Shown in pieces: positions 1 to 10,713 of a stretch of 64,000 nt of DNA. The notes below the pieces were generated by a model that was not told the DNA's origin, did not search any database, and saw only the letters and a program-made list of their open reading frames with translations. Location: NCBI GenBank assembly GCA_035079385.1, contig JAVHKY010000054.1:2891501-2955500 (forward strand). The letters are read 5' to 3'. Every line of letters starts with the position of its first letter. Position 1 is the first letter of the stretch. A program made the position numbers and the translations under genes. This DNA comes from Aspidiotus rigidus (lineage: Eukaryota; Arthropoda; Insecta; Hemiptera; Diaspididae).

Positions 1-200
1 TCGGAGATAAGAGAGCCTAAAGGTGATCCAATAGGGATCCCTACTTCATCAGGGAACTCGAAAAATTTCCCTTCAAATTTACAATAGTTAGGGGACCAGC
101 AAGTATTCAGAAGATCGAAAAATTCCTGCTCTGACGAGTAGCTCACCCATCCGCTGGATAGTAGCAGCCTTTGGAATATTCGGGAACAAACCAACCACAT
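1..200 (-). mobile_element. Inverted fragment of PLE-1 reverse transcriptase
   Basis: These bases are the reverse complement of about 1038-1258 in PLE-1, covering RT motif A to the GIPIGSPLGS block. I see only a handful of mismatches. The inverted arm also lacks 23 bp present in the direct arm (direct-arm positions about 1106-1128), with a short AGC repeat at the deletion edges. Homology fades near 198-205, just before the direct-orientation open frame begins. Inverted or rearranged partial copies at the 5' side are a known habit of Penelope-like elements. The fragment reaches base 1, so it probably continues outside the window. Confidence 0.9.
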
Positions 201-205
201 GTCGG

Positions 206-1552
206 ATGTTTGAGGTGAAGTTGAGGGAGAAGAAAAATAAGAAGTTGTCCTCTCTAATGAAGGTTAATGGTGATGTGGTTGAGGAAGGGTCGAGTGATGG
301 TGTTGACGTTCATAAATTCCATCCCGCCCTCATAAATAATAGTCAGGTAGTGTTCAATGGTGATGAAACAGCCCTCCTTGAGAAAGGTTTGAAATTTAGT
401 CTGCCTCCCCTCAAGAAAGATGAAACCTTGGCTAATGTTGTTGCGCATCTTGCTGTTAAGATTGGCCCTGGTTTTAATACCCAGAAAGTTTGTGCCGAGA
501 TAGTCCGCAATAACCCCCTCCCCCGCATGAGTAATAAATTGGAAGGAGTGATTCAAGGTTTAAAGAGGAAGATTAAAGAGGGAGACTTAATCGTCACTAA
601 GGCGGACAAGGGAAATGCTGTTGTGGTGATGGAGAAATCCGCCTATTCTTCCAAGGTCCACGAACTCCTCCAGCAGTGTGGTGCTAAAGAGAGTGAGGAT
701 TTCAGCTTCCCGAAGCACGTCAAAGGAGTTAGGAGTGTCATCAACACGAGTGAGGCTATTATCGAGACCCCTGCTCTGGAAAAAGCCTTCCTTGTTCCTA
801 ACCCCACACCTCCCCTCCTCCACGGGCTGCCTAAAGTGCATAAGAAGAATACCCCGATGCGACCCGTTGTTTCTTTCGTCTCCTCCCCCACTTACCTCCT
901 TGCCAAATTGCTTGACCGATGGTTCAAAAATCGCATTGATTTTGAATCTCATCATTCGGTTTTGAATTCGGCCTCTTTAACTGGTGTCCTGAAGGGTGTA
1001 AGTCTTTCCCCGGGAACGACCGTCTGCTCTTTTGATGTTGTTGGTTTGTTCCCGAATATTCCCAAGGCTGCTACTATCCAGCGGATGGGTGAGCTACTCG
1101 TCAGAGCCAACATTCCTCACAATGAGCTTCAGGAATATTTCGATCTTCTGAATACCTGCTGGTCCCCTAACTATTGTAAATTTGAAGGGAAATTTTTCGA
1201 GTTTTCTGATGAAGTAGGGATCCCTATTGGATCACCTTTGGGCTCTCTTATCTCCGATGTTTTCATGTCCAAGTTTGAACTTGACCATTTTTCCTCGAAC
1301 CAGGTGTTACTCAATCATATTCACTATTGGCACAGGTACGTTGATGACGTTCTATGTGTATGTACCTGGACTGGTCACCCAGATATCCTTGGTGAGTTTC
1401 TGAGGTATCTCAATTCCTGGTACCCTTCCATCAAATTTACGTTGGAAATAGGGGTATTTTCCATTGACTTTTTGGATTTATCGATCTCTATTGTAGACGC
1501 GGTATCCATGAGTTTGGAATTTACAGGAAAGATACTACGACCGACGTTTTAG
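206..1552 (+). pseudogene. PLE-1 reverse transcriptase ORF (Penelope-like)
   Basis: Open frame of 448 codons encoding a Penelope-type reverse transcriptase, which copies the element RNA at a nicked target. Visible in order are VTKADKG near residues 130-136, LHGLPKVHK and MRPVVSF near 206-225, and motif A CSFDVVGLFPNIP with Asp about 277. These are followed by GIPIGSPLGS and motif C HRYVDDVL with the Asp pair at about 380-381, then SIKFTLE and FLDLSIS. All catalytic Asp residues are present. The last about 13 residues are out of frame: near 1506-1513 a frameshift occurs, and the true continuation (FGIYRKDTTTD) lies in the next frame from 1513. The ATG at 206 sits right at the junction with the inverted fragment, so the native N-terminus is probably lost. 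This is the most intact PLE copy here, but disabled as a single ORF. Confidence 0.88.
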
Positions 1553-2301
1553 TCCACGGTGGTTCGTTCGGTCCTGTTGCTCAAAAGATGGCTGCATTTC
1601 ATAGCCTAGTTCACAGACTGACTCGTATTCCGTTGAGTCAGTCTGCTTTCAAGAAAGAAGTACTCACAATAAAACACCTGGCTAGAGTGAATGGGGTCAA
1701 TGTCGATGTTGACGTGATGGTTCGGAGGAAAGTTACGAGGAGCATTCTTGATTCCACCACCTGCCTCCTCCGAGACATGATCCGTGATCGCCGGTTGCGT
1801 TGGATCAGTCTCCCTTTTCTGGGGAAGTTCTCCCTCCAAATGGGTCGGGCCCTCCGCCCGTTTGGCTTCAGACCCGCGTTCTACAACCCTACAACAGTTG
1901 AGGGGTTGTTTGTGAGACTGAAGGACCTCATACCCATTGATGAGAGGAGTGGTGTTTATAAGTTGGAATGTGGGGATTGTGGAGGCTTTTATATTGGTGA
2001 GACCAACCGCCAAATGAAAGTTAGAGTAGCTGAGCACCTGAAGTCTTGGGAGAAGGGACGCTTAGGGGAGTCAGCTTTTGCGGATCATTTGATAAACAGT
2101 GGCCACAGCTTCCGTAAGGGATCCGAAAAGCTCCTCCATATGGAGAATTCGTACCGAAAGCGCATCGCCCTCTAGTATATAGAGATAATGCGTCATCGCA
2201 ACACTGACGGTATCAGTGTACTCAACTCGTTCATTCCGGGGGATGGCCTGATCGAACTGGTCTATGATTCACACCGTGATTTCTCGTTTAGCCAATCTTA
2301 A
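1513..2301 (+). pseudogene. PLE-1 linker and GIY-YIG endonuclease
   Basis: This frame continues the RT after a frameshift. It opens with FGIYRKDTTTD at 1513, then HSLVHRLTRIPLS, a basic linker, and LPFLGKFS. A GIY-YIG nuclease domain lies at about 1951-2037 (GVYKLECGDCGGFYIG, then RVAEH). The conserved Arg is in the RVAEH segment, and the downstream block SAFADHLINSGH is present. A TAG at 2173-2175 interrupts the C-terminus, but the same frame continues as EIMRHRNTDGISVLNSFIP to a TAA at 2299-2301. The GIY-YIG domain makes the nick used for target-primed reverse transcription in EN-containing PLEs. The frameshift plus internal stop mark this copy as inactive, although both domains are almost complete. 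Confidence 0.87.
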
Positions 2302-2345
2302 TACATTGTTCTTCTCCAACGTTCGTCAGTTGCTTTCATTTCAGG

Positions 2346-2376
2346 CTTGAAGATGGTTTATTAACCGAAAGCGCTC
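2346..2376 (+). ncRNA. Hammerhead-like motif in PLE-1 tail
   Basis: In the 3' untranslated tail, CTTGAAGAT is followed by a 4-bp stem (GGTT at 2355-2358 with AACC at 2363-2366, loop TTTA), then GAAA, the self-complementary GCGC and TC. The order core, stem II, GAAA, tiny self-complementary stem III, UC is the layout reported for hammerhead motifs of Penelope-like elements. The first core half is TTGAAGA, not CTGATGA, so catalytic activity is doubtful. Equivalent motifs end other PLE copies in this window. Confidence 0.4.
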
Positions 2377-4290
2377 GTCGTTTTGTATTTTCTGTGGTTG
2401 GCAAGGTTTACTCTCCATTCGGAGTATTCGTCTTTTTCGCGTATATTACAGGATATTCCTGGACACAAACCAGGTCTTTAAGTTGTTATGTTCTTAACAA
2501 GTGTATCGCATCAACCTTAGATTCAGGAGAGGCGTACGCTGCTATTGACAAGAGTAAATCACGTGTATATTAACCAGAGTTCGATTCAGAATTTCCAGAA
2601 ATTGGTACGGTGTTGGGTAAAGGCTATTATTTTACATCGATCGCCGACTATATGATCTGTTTTTATTCTCACTTCTTTCTCAATTCCTCGGTAGTTACGA
2701 GACAGATTCCGTTACGTCGGTGTTTCTTTCGATTCACCGCTTAAGGTTTCTTTCTTCTTTCTTATCGCGTGTGTGGATGGGTGATGCCGAAATATCAATA
2801 TTGCTGCCAGTTAATTACAGCGAGTCGTAAAAAGCGATGCATCAGACTATACTCTGGAGGGAAAAAGGTCCATATCAGCTAATTCAAGAAATGCCATGCA
2901 ATGCTTTCAAGTTCGAACTGTCCTTAGTAGCGTCCATCAAGACTAATATTCAGTTAGCGTGTATAATATACACAAACTTATATCTTCTACGCGAAAGAAG
3001 CAGAGCTAGGTTCAGTTAGATGTAATTGTAAAACAGGTTCGTTCCATCACCTGTTTAGCTCGCCTGAAAACATTACCAAATATCTACACAAGGCCTATCA
3101 ATTTAGTTAGATAACATCTAATGCAAGACGAACTTGACAGGTTGGTCGGTAAACCCCGCAGCTACTATAGACTCGAAGTATCGTCTGCATATAGGTTGGT
3201 ACTTCCACAAGCTGTCTTATCTCGCGCTTAGCGAAGACATTGTATTATTTCTCATGCGTAAAAAAAAAAAAAAATTAGAAGACACCAAAGTAAAAATTTC
3301 TTTAATTACCGACCGAAACTCGAGAAAAAAAAAATACAAAATTTCGTCGAAACAGAAGAAAAAAAAAGTGAGTTATTTTCTTACCAACGTGTCATCTTCA
3401 ATAAATGTCGTTTTATGCAAAATTTTACGATAAACCTGTTTAGTTTATAAAATGATCTTTTTTCGTAGACGTTATTTATACAATTGAGTACGAAAAAAAC
3501 TTCTATAATATGTATACATAAAAACATACGACAGCGTGCGATTGTAATCAATTTACAGTCCTCAGATAAGATCGCGAAAGGACTACTGAGACGAGAGCGA
3601 ATATAGCAGTGATTTATTAGCTTGCGTATTCGCCAATTGAGAAAAGTAATCGAAACGTAGTAATCGGTTGATCCTTGTACTGGATTAAGAAACACATTAG
3701 CCACAATACATTGGAATAACGATTCTAAAACGCCTCGCGACTCGGTAATCAACTATATAAAAGGCGGAGTATGCTCGATGACGTCTAAATTGAAACAGTT
3801 ATTCAGACATGTGGACAGTGTTATTATAATGACCTACGCGGATTAACCTTTACATATTCGAAGGCCTATCTACTCGCTAGATAAATGTTTACAGATTGGC
3901 ACGCACGGAGTAGAAAAAGGGGAAAAATGTAAATAATTAAAATAATTTTGATATCCGTATCAGCGTTGTCTTGCGACTCATGTTTTTATAACCTATTTCT
4001 CTTGCTACCTTCATTATAACACTCTCGTGTACTACGTTTGGAATTTCTCAGTCGGTTGACTCTCCAAATAACATTGGATAGCCTCCTTAAAGTCAACCTA
4101 CAGTAGCTCTGCCTACAAAGTTACTCAGTAGGTATAGAAAGTAGAAATGGAGTGTATCTTACAGTGCTGGTTTTTTTGTTTTTATCGCGGTAAGATCTTT
4201 TTTGCACCATGCTTTGCTCTTAGCCTGTTCGACAATACGCTTAGTGTGGATTTGAAATGTCTATCGACCGTTTTTATCTTAGGAAAAAAG
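2377..4290. other. PLE-1 3' flank and unrecognised sequence
   Basis: The first about 100 bp resemble the PLE-2 tail (a TTACTC...GAGTATTCGTC segment), so PLE-1 probably ends near 2450-2480. Beyond that I recognise no gene or repeat. Runs of A at about 3260-3274, 3325-3334 and 3359-3367 occur in purine-rich sequence. Short open stretches lack any family motif. Confidence 0.5.
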
Positions 4291-4299
4291 CACCAGCAC

Positions 4300-5540
4300 A
4301 GTTTACTCTGGACTACACACAGAACGAAACTCCGCACCGTTGCCCATGAGTGACGAAAATCGTTTTTGCAGCTTTATCGAAAACTACGTTTATCATCTTC
4401 AGTTGTTTCGCTAAATCTGCTGTTGTAACATTCATAGGATATTCCAAGTGTTATAGCCATTTCTGGCGGCATTTCTCTTCAATTAAATCTAGTTTCTCTT
4501 CATTTGAGAACACTGAAATATCGTACAGAGCTTTTTTTTTGTGAGGTACTCGCTTCCTGTCAAATGAGAAGGAGTTCCGCAGAAGTTAGGGAAAAATTGA
4601 GCTGCATTGATAAGATAAATAATATAAATGAGGTGTAGAGGAACTTGAAGAACTAAATAGATGGGAAGTGTTTTAGGGACTTCGGAAAATTGCAACCATC
4701 GAACTTTATAATGGGCTTACGGATCCCCTGCTACCATTCCAAAGTTAAGGGCAATATTTCATTTCCACTAATTGGCACGCAAAACACTGCTTTCAAATCT
4801 CAGAAGAAAGATAAAAGTGCTCGAATTATTTCTGGCTAACGCTTTATCCCGCATCTCTCACATTTTTGTTCTCAATGGTCAGCCAACGCCAATCCACTCA
4901 AATCTTCCTGTAACTATTCGCTTAATCAGCAGGAGTGACTGGTTGACTCTTTTTCTTGGAAAATTGTCCTTGATAAAGTCCTTCTCCATGCCGTGGACCA
5001 TTACAAACTGCTTGCTTATTTCTCTGTCATCTGTGTTCTCCGCTCGTTAATGGCTGTAAAAAGAGACTCTTATTCTCGGCTAATTTTTTCTACCTGAAAG
5101 TTCTGCATCAAAACGTCGATAAATCTCGTCACGTTCCATGTAAACAGGGTCGCAAAGAGGTAGCGGGCAATCAACTGGTACAACTAAAAGTCATTTACCA
5201 CTGATGTACTTCTCAAACAACGATGTTCCCATATCCGAATCAACAATACCATAGAATCTTCAATAACTAGAGTAGTCTGCTTTGTGAGGTTGAGGAAACA
5301 ATTCTTCATGACTTAATCGGTGAAATGATCGAAAATTCTGTCTTCATCGCTCGACTTCAATTTTTCTTCTTGCTGTCCATATTTTCATCTTCAAATCATG
5401 AAGCTCTTGTCTCACTGCGTCTTCGTTCGCTCTTCTCCGTCCAATACAAGACTCACTTATCGACATCTGTTCCTTTTTCATTCATGAGTATTAAAGCGAC
5501 TTATCAGTCGTTCACAGTATTTGGTCCATGATCAAAAGAG
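4300..5540 (-). pseudogene. Possible broken protein-coding remnant, unrecognised
   Basis: On the minus strand several fairly long open stretches in different frames have ordinary protein-like composition. One near 5100-5190 reads PVDCPLPLCDPVYMERDE and then IYRRFDAELSG. One near 4900-5030 reads REISKQFVMVHGMEKDFIKD. One near 4330-4540 reads SNEEKLDLIEEKCRQKW, then MNVTTADLAKQLKMINVVF. Frames shift between them and stops intervene. I cannot assign a family: no RT, transposase or zinc-finger motif is visible. It could be a decayed host gene or transposon ORF, or chance. Only the clustering on one strand favours a real remnant. Confidence 0.22.
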
Positions 5541-5589
5541 AGGATTAGAAAAATTTCTCATTCTTTGACTTAGTTTCCTAGAAGTCAAA

Positions 5590-6080
5590 CTAAAATTGTA
5601 AATTTTTCAGTTTAGTGAAAGTGAAAAGAAGAATTCACTTTCACTGTTACTAGGGCAATATAGAGCGCTCGAACGACGCCGCAACATTGCGCGGAACCAC
5701 GCGCGCAAAGGGACATGCATATCGCTCTGTGTAATATTTCGGGGTCGTTTGTGCCTTCTGCTTGTCACTCCTAGGTCCAGAATGGCGGTCCGGATTACTC
5801 GTGTGAAACTATAATGCCCTAGTGTCACTGGAAGTGAAATCAAAAATTTGCAGTCGGAGTTACAAAAAGTAAAGCCGAAAATTCACTTCCAATTTACCAA
5901 AAGTAAAGCCAAACATTCACTTTCAGTTTACCAAAAAAGAAATCAACAATTCACTTTCAGTGTTATGAAATGTGAAGCCAAAAACTTACTTTCTGTGTAC
6001 TAAAAGTGAAAAACAAAATTGACGTTCAGTGTTGCTAAAAGTGAAACAATGAATTCATTTGCAGTCAAAGCTGAGAAATG
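5590..6080. repeat. Minisatellite block A (TTCACTTTCAGTG units)
   Basis: Degenerate tandem units of roughly 45-60 bp follow the pattern AAATTCACTTTCAGTG, TTACCAAAAGTGAAGCC. At least seven units can be followed by eye. The block is interrupted by a MITE at 5652-5820. The last units (from about 5994) and the unique sequence after them are duplicated at 7390-7745. Confidence 0.8.
5652..5820. mobile_element. MITE-A, 9-bp TSD (Mutator-like size class)
   Basis: A 169-bp element has terminal inverted repeats AGGGCAATATAG and CTATAATGCCCT. It is flanked by imperfect 9-bp direct repeats ACTGTTACT (5643-5651) and AGTGTCACT (5821-5829), 7 of 9 matching. The target is the surrounding minisatellite. Nine-bp duplications are typical of MULE-type elements, but no transposase is present, so the superfamily is inferred. 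The right end (TCACTCCTAGGTCCA through CGTGTGAAACT) matches the right end of the element at 10714-11124. Confidence 0.72.
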
Positions 6081-6330
6081 GAACCAAATACAGTTACAGG
6101 AGCCGGTTTTCCTTCTACGCCTCCCCCCTCGACCATCAAACACTGTTTGTTCTATGCTGTTTATACTACAGTAAAACTTATTTAAAACGGACTCTGAATA
6201 AGACGGACGGATTCCACAATTAAATTCTAGAACTGGAATCAAAAGGAGCCGGATCTCAAGATTCAGTCCAAGAACCTTCAAAATTGGAACCCTAAATACA
6301 AATGATAACTGTTATCAGCCCTGCTTGCAG
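6081..6330. repeat. Left copy of a duplicated block
   Basis: This follows minisatellite A. Sequence from about 5994 to 6330 matches 7390-7745, including GCTGAGAA, GGAACCAAATAC, CCGGATCTCAAGATTCAGT and CAGCCCTGCTTGCAG. The left copy ends at the fold-back element, whereas the right copy reads straight through and so preserves an empty insertion site. Confidence 0.75.
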
Positions 6331-6607
6331 TTTGCGATGTTCTTCCAAATGTCATCGTGGACTCCCGCAAACGACCGAACGACCGACTTGCAAATTTATA
6401 TGTAACCGGGGTGGGGTAACACGTCGGTTTACTGCCATACTCGGAGTAAGAGGCGAGTAAGAGTGATGACGCAGGACTTTGAGATATTTTTGTACTTCTT
6501 GGATTTGTAAAATTTTTCAGTTTCAATCCTTGGACTTGGAAATATTTTCCACTGTGGGAGACAATCAAAAATGAAAAATTTTACAAGTCCAAGAAGTATG
6601 AAAATAT

Positions 6608-6726
6608 AAAATGAATATTGTGTATACCTTGAAAATGGTCGTTAGGCGGCCGAAACGTCGGTAATTGTGTATTTTTATAAATTATAAAAAATTGTGCGGG
6701 TAAAGCTCTTTTATTTTAAAAATTAA
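6608..6726 (+). mobile_element. 119-bp PLE 3'-tail insertion
   Basis: This insert carries CCTTGAAAATGGTC, GGCCGAAACGTCGG and an AT-rich end, the same layout as the tails of the longer PLE copies. It is bounded by 13-bp direct repeats AGTATGAAAATAT (6595-6607) and AGTATAAAAATAT (6727-6739), 12 of 13 matching. The uninterrupted host sequence recurs at about 6825. It is an extremely 5'-truncated PLE insertion with only the tail left. Confidence 0.7.
6637..6660 (+). ncRNA. Hammerhead-like motif in truncated PLE tail
   Basis: GGTC (6637-6640) can pair with GGCC (6648-6651) through one G-T pair around a 7-nt loop. GAAA and CGTC follow directly. This is the same arrangement as in the other PLE tails, but the upstream core is TTGAAAA and likely inactive. 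Confidence 0.3.
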
Positions 6727-6739
6727 AGTATAAAAATAT

Positions 6740-7060
6740 TTCAAAGGAAAATAATTCTAAGTCCAATAGTTGAAAATATTTCCAAGTCTATGAATTGAAC
6801 ATGAAAAATTTTACAAGTCCAAGAAGTATGAAAATATTTCAAAGTTCCACAATTTGAAAATAATTCCAAGTCCAACAGTTGAAGTTATTTCAAGTCCAAC
6901 AGTTGAAAATATATCAAAGTCCAACAATTGAAAATATTTCAAAGTCCAACAATTGAAAAATGATTCCAAGTCCAACAGTTGAAAATATTTTCGAGTCCAA
7001 GAATTGAAAATGAAAAATTTTACAAGTCCACAAAGTAAAAATATTTCCAAGTCTCGCGGC
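6740..7060. repeat. Minisatellite inside the fold-back element
   Basis: About ten degenerate units of roughly 22-28 bp have the form AAAATATTTCAAAGTCCAAC(A)ATTG. They are the reverse-strand relative of the GGACTTGGAAATATTTTC word that recurs through the window. Confidence 0.75.
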
Positions 7061-7239
7061 ATCACTCTTACTCCAAGTATGGCAGTAAACCGAAGTGTTA
7101 CCCCATCCCGGTTCCATAATTCGCGAGCCGCGCCGCCGAGCGACGCGACGCACAAAACTGACAAAAGTTAGTCGTTTGGTCGTTCGCGGGAGTCCGCAAT
7201 GACACTTGGAAGAACACGGGAAACAGATTATTGCTTGCA

Positions 7240-7905
7240 GCTCACTAGAAGTGGAACAAAAAATCCACTTTCAGTGTAACCAAAAACGAAGCCAAAAATT
7301 CACTTTCTGTTTACTAGAAGTAAAACCATAAATTCACCCTCAGTTTACCAAAAATGAAATTAACAATTCACTTTTAGTGTTATGAAACGCGAAGCCAAAA
7401 ATTCACTTTCTGTGTACTAAAAGTGGAAAACAAAATTGACTTTCAGTGTTGCTAAAAGTGAGAAATTCCCTTGCAGTCAAGGCTGAGAACTGGAACCAAA
7501 TACCGTTACAGGAACCGGTTCTCCTCGTGTATTTCTGGAACCCAAAGGAACCGGATCTCGCAATCAAGTTCCAGAACTGGAACCCGAGCAAAGAAACCGG
7601 TTCCCTTAATCGGGTTCTAGAACGGAACTGAAATGATCTGTGATTAAGTTCAACAACCAGAAGTAAAAGAAACCGGATCTCAAGATTCAGTTCAAGAACC
7701 TTCAAAATCGGAACCCCAAAAGCAAATAATCAGCCCTGCTTGCAGTTTACTTGAAGTGAAACAAAAAATCAATTTTCAGTGTAACTAAAGGCGAAGCCAA
7801 AAATTCACTTAGTAAAAAAGAAAATTAACTTCAGTGTTACCAAAAGTGAAGCCAAAAATTCAACCAGAAATTCACTTTTAGTGATACAAGAAGTCAAAAA
7901 AAAAA
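7240..7905. repeat. Minisatellite block B and right duplicated block
   Basis: TTCACTTTCAGTG-type units occupy about 7240-7475 and 7741-7905. Between them, 7476-7745 is the second copy of the 6070-6330 block, with additional GGAACCGG / CCAGAACTGG sub-repeats. It contains CAGCCCTGCTTGCAGTTT uninterrupted, the allelic form of the fold-back insertion site. Confidence 0.75.
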
Positions 7906-10704
7906 TACTTCTCCAGACTTTGAAGAGTTTCATTTGCTCCAGGGAGCGTTTCTTCAAAGTGTAGAACTTCGAAGTGCCTGTGCGCGTTATAATATTTTTT
8001 TTGCAGTTCTCTATAATATACATAAAACTACAATCACTAAACTATTCAAGAAACAGTGCAATTTATCAAGACAGTGAATTGGGTTGCAAGGTAAGTGGTA
8101 TTCTAAGGTATGAATGTGTCCTGAAACAGACTCTCATTACTTCGGAGAGGCGTTCCTTAGCCCAAAAAATTATTACAGTACATATGTACTTGTATCAGGC
8201 GCTTTAGCTGGGCCAGTATGTGATCTATTTGGAAAGTCAACTCCAGTAGTTCGGGAGAAATTCCTTAGCCTGTAACATACAGTATACTAGGCTTTTGCTA
8301 GGCTAAGAAATACTCGTTGATACGTCAACTTTTCAATCGCTCGGCCGGCGTGAGACCATGAATATGCCCAACTAAACTTACACCAACAACTAGGCTAATT
8401 TAATAGTGGCTATAAGCAGGTCCAAATTACATAAACTAGGACGTACTAGTCTAAGAAAGAAGGTCGAGTCTCGGAAGAAAAGAGAAAGAGCGGAGAGTGT
8501 GAGCCCGTCACCTAATATGCCTTCCTAGTAAACGTGTAGCGTGTGGTAGTTTAGCATTCGGATACAATTTTAAAGAGTCGCTATAAACAGACGAGTTAGA
8601 CAAAAAATGATAACAAAGAAATTCACCCTATTTTGAAAAAGACATGAAACATGATCTTTATTTTTCGCCCGTTGAAAGTTTTTCGACTAAATCGCTTCTT
8701 GATATCACTTAACGAACTGTCAAATGGACACATTTGCCTGGATCCTCTTTTCAATTTTGCAGACCGTAACTCGCTCCTAGCGTAGGACCGACCCGAATGA
8801 AACTGAACAAAGTGCACACCGTAGAAGCAAACCTCGAAGACCTAGTCTGCTCTAACAAATATAGGGCATTTTTTCTTTCACACATAGACTAGGAGGACAC
8901 ACTGCACCACAGAATGAGACTCAAGAGACACACAATTGCAGTAATTTGGATTGAATTTTTACGGCTCATCAGCTCGCGTATAAACACGATACAATTTGAA
9001 GTCGACCGTAAAGTTAGCTCCCGTTCATCCGGTGCATGTCTACAAAAACAGCCGAACACGTATCAAGCACTGAGGAATGTGCACTAGCTGTTGAAACTGT
9101 AAAACGATACAGCTCCTTCTGATCCGTAAATTGCATAACACTGCAATAATCAACGCCGGCGGACCCGGGCATTTTACCGCGACAACATTTAATCCGCAAC
9201 GGTCGCGCTCGTGTAAGTACAGAGCGAGCGCTTTGTTTAACACATCTTCGATGACGAATTGATAATTTCATTAATAAATTTAATTAAATTTAAGGCAACA
9301 ACGCATCCAGTTAACGCGTCAAACACGCCGAGCGAGGAAGACGCGTCAAGTACTAACCAGCTTTCTGACGTTATTTTCTGTCCACCGCTCTACCTGTCGC
9401 CGCGCCATCGTCGTCCCGCAAATTTAGCCGCCAATGCCGCCGCCGCGCGCGTGTAAGAGAGAGAGAGCGAGCGGGTATGTGCACGCTACAGTAAACTGAT
9501 AACAATATATATGCATGAAATTTGAATAGGAAATTTGCTCGCAGATTATACAAGGGTGTCAAATGCAGTTAGGTGGTAAAAGCGACGACGGGCTGTTATT
9601 ATACGTATCACTGAACTTGGTAAGTATTCGGCGAAGCGTGCTAAAGCCGTACACACCGAACACAACCACCGCCGCCGCGACCTGTAACTAACTCCGGTAC
9701 CAACATGGGAAAAGTACCGCAATAATTGATAATCCGCTAACAATGCCACAATTTACTAACCGTTGTATTCCTTATCAAAGCACCTCCGCGCGTACCTTCT
9801 TTGAACGACTTTCCGCGATATCTTCCACAAAATATATGCGAACTAAACAAACATTCCTTGTACCTACGAAATATTTTTATTTTGGACGTCATTTTCTAGC
9901 TCTCGCAAGACAAAAACCTGCTCTCAACTTTCTTAAGACTTTCTTCACACGCACGATACGGATTACATTTTACAATTATCCTGAAACGATTGCTTTTGTA
10001 CTGAAATTTAGGCACATTATCGCGGATCGTAGATTTTCTGCAAAGTTTGTCTCCCAAGCTACTTAAAAAATTATCGTATCAGCTCTAGCTATTTTTCAGA
10101 ACCCTACTTTCGAGAAAGAGTTTTTATAAGTTCAACAAATACCTATGGCATATCCACGTTTTGTCACGTTTATTCAAAGTCATATACTTCTTCATTCTAA
10201 TACTGTCTAGACTTTATGATTTCTTTTGGGATTTATGCAGCTGCCATCTAGGCAATTGGTCTTGATGTAACTCTGTTTTTTTGAGAGATTTTTCACGGAT
10301 TGCTACCCTCGCAGTATTTTCCATTTCTTCAGTGACAATATCAATTTACCCCTTAAGCAAAAATTTCAATGACACTGTATGCTTCATTTCTATCCAAGCG
10401 CAAATTTCCTATCCTTACTAGATACGATCCACTCGGAAGATAAAGAAGTGATTTTCTGAACATGGAGATTTGAGTATCAAGTCTGAAGAGCGAATCATCC
10501 CGACTCGCTTGAATGACGGTTACAAGTTTGATAGTTACGCCATTATTTGGCCACCATATCCAAAGATTCACAGTACTGAGCTAGGAATCAAGCTACATAC
10601 AATCACTGGCACATTAATTTCTGTCTCCGTGTGGTAAGAAGTTGGTAGCCAAAAAAGTTGGAACAGCAGAAAGAGGGCTTGCTAGTTTCAGCAGAGCTAA
10701 GGTA
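7906..10704. other. No recognisable gene; locally GC-richer
   Basis: CTAGTATA/CTAGGCTAAG-like words occur around 8280-8450. The 9130-9690 interval is richer in CpG (for example GCCGCCGCCGCGCG at about 9435 and a short GA repeat after it), unlike its AT-rich neighbours. It could be regulatory or first-exon host sequence, but no coding frame or splice structure can be supported. Confidence 0.4.
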
Positions 10705-10713
10705 GATGCAAGT

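Larger units (their letters stand above)
6331..7231. mobile_element. Fold-back element with about 200-bp inverted arms
   Basis: The left arm (about 6331-6540) and right arm (about 7010-7224) are reverse complements with scattered mismatches. Both carry TGTTCTTCCAA, GGACTCCCGC, AACGACC, GGGGTAACAC, GGTTTACTGCCATAC and GGAGTAAGAG. The repeat TGCTTGCAG flanks the element at 6322-6330 and 7232-7240, suggesting a 9-bp target duplication. The right end carries about 8 extra bases outside the arm. The centre is a minisatellite plus a nested PLE tail. No transposase is present, so the element is non-autonomous. Confidence 0.75.

Noticed and set aside
254..955. Antisense open frames over PLE-1
   Set aside because: They are shadows of the RT frame and carry no motif of their own.
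1951..2037. GIY-YIG domain as a homing endonuclease or host repair nuclease
   Set aside because: It is fused in order to a Penelope-type RT in several copies, so the PLE assignment explains it.
9371..9470. GC-rich stretch as a host exon or CpG-island promoter
   Set aside because: Composition alone; no splice sites, start codon context or conserved peptide can be supported.
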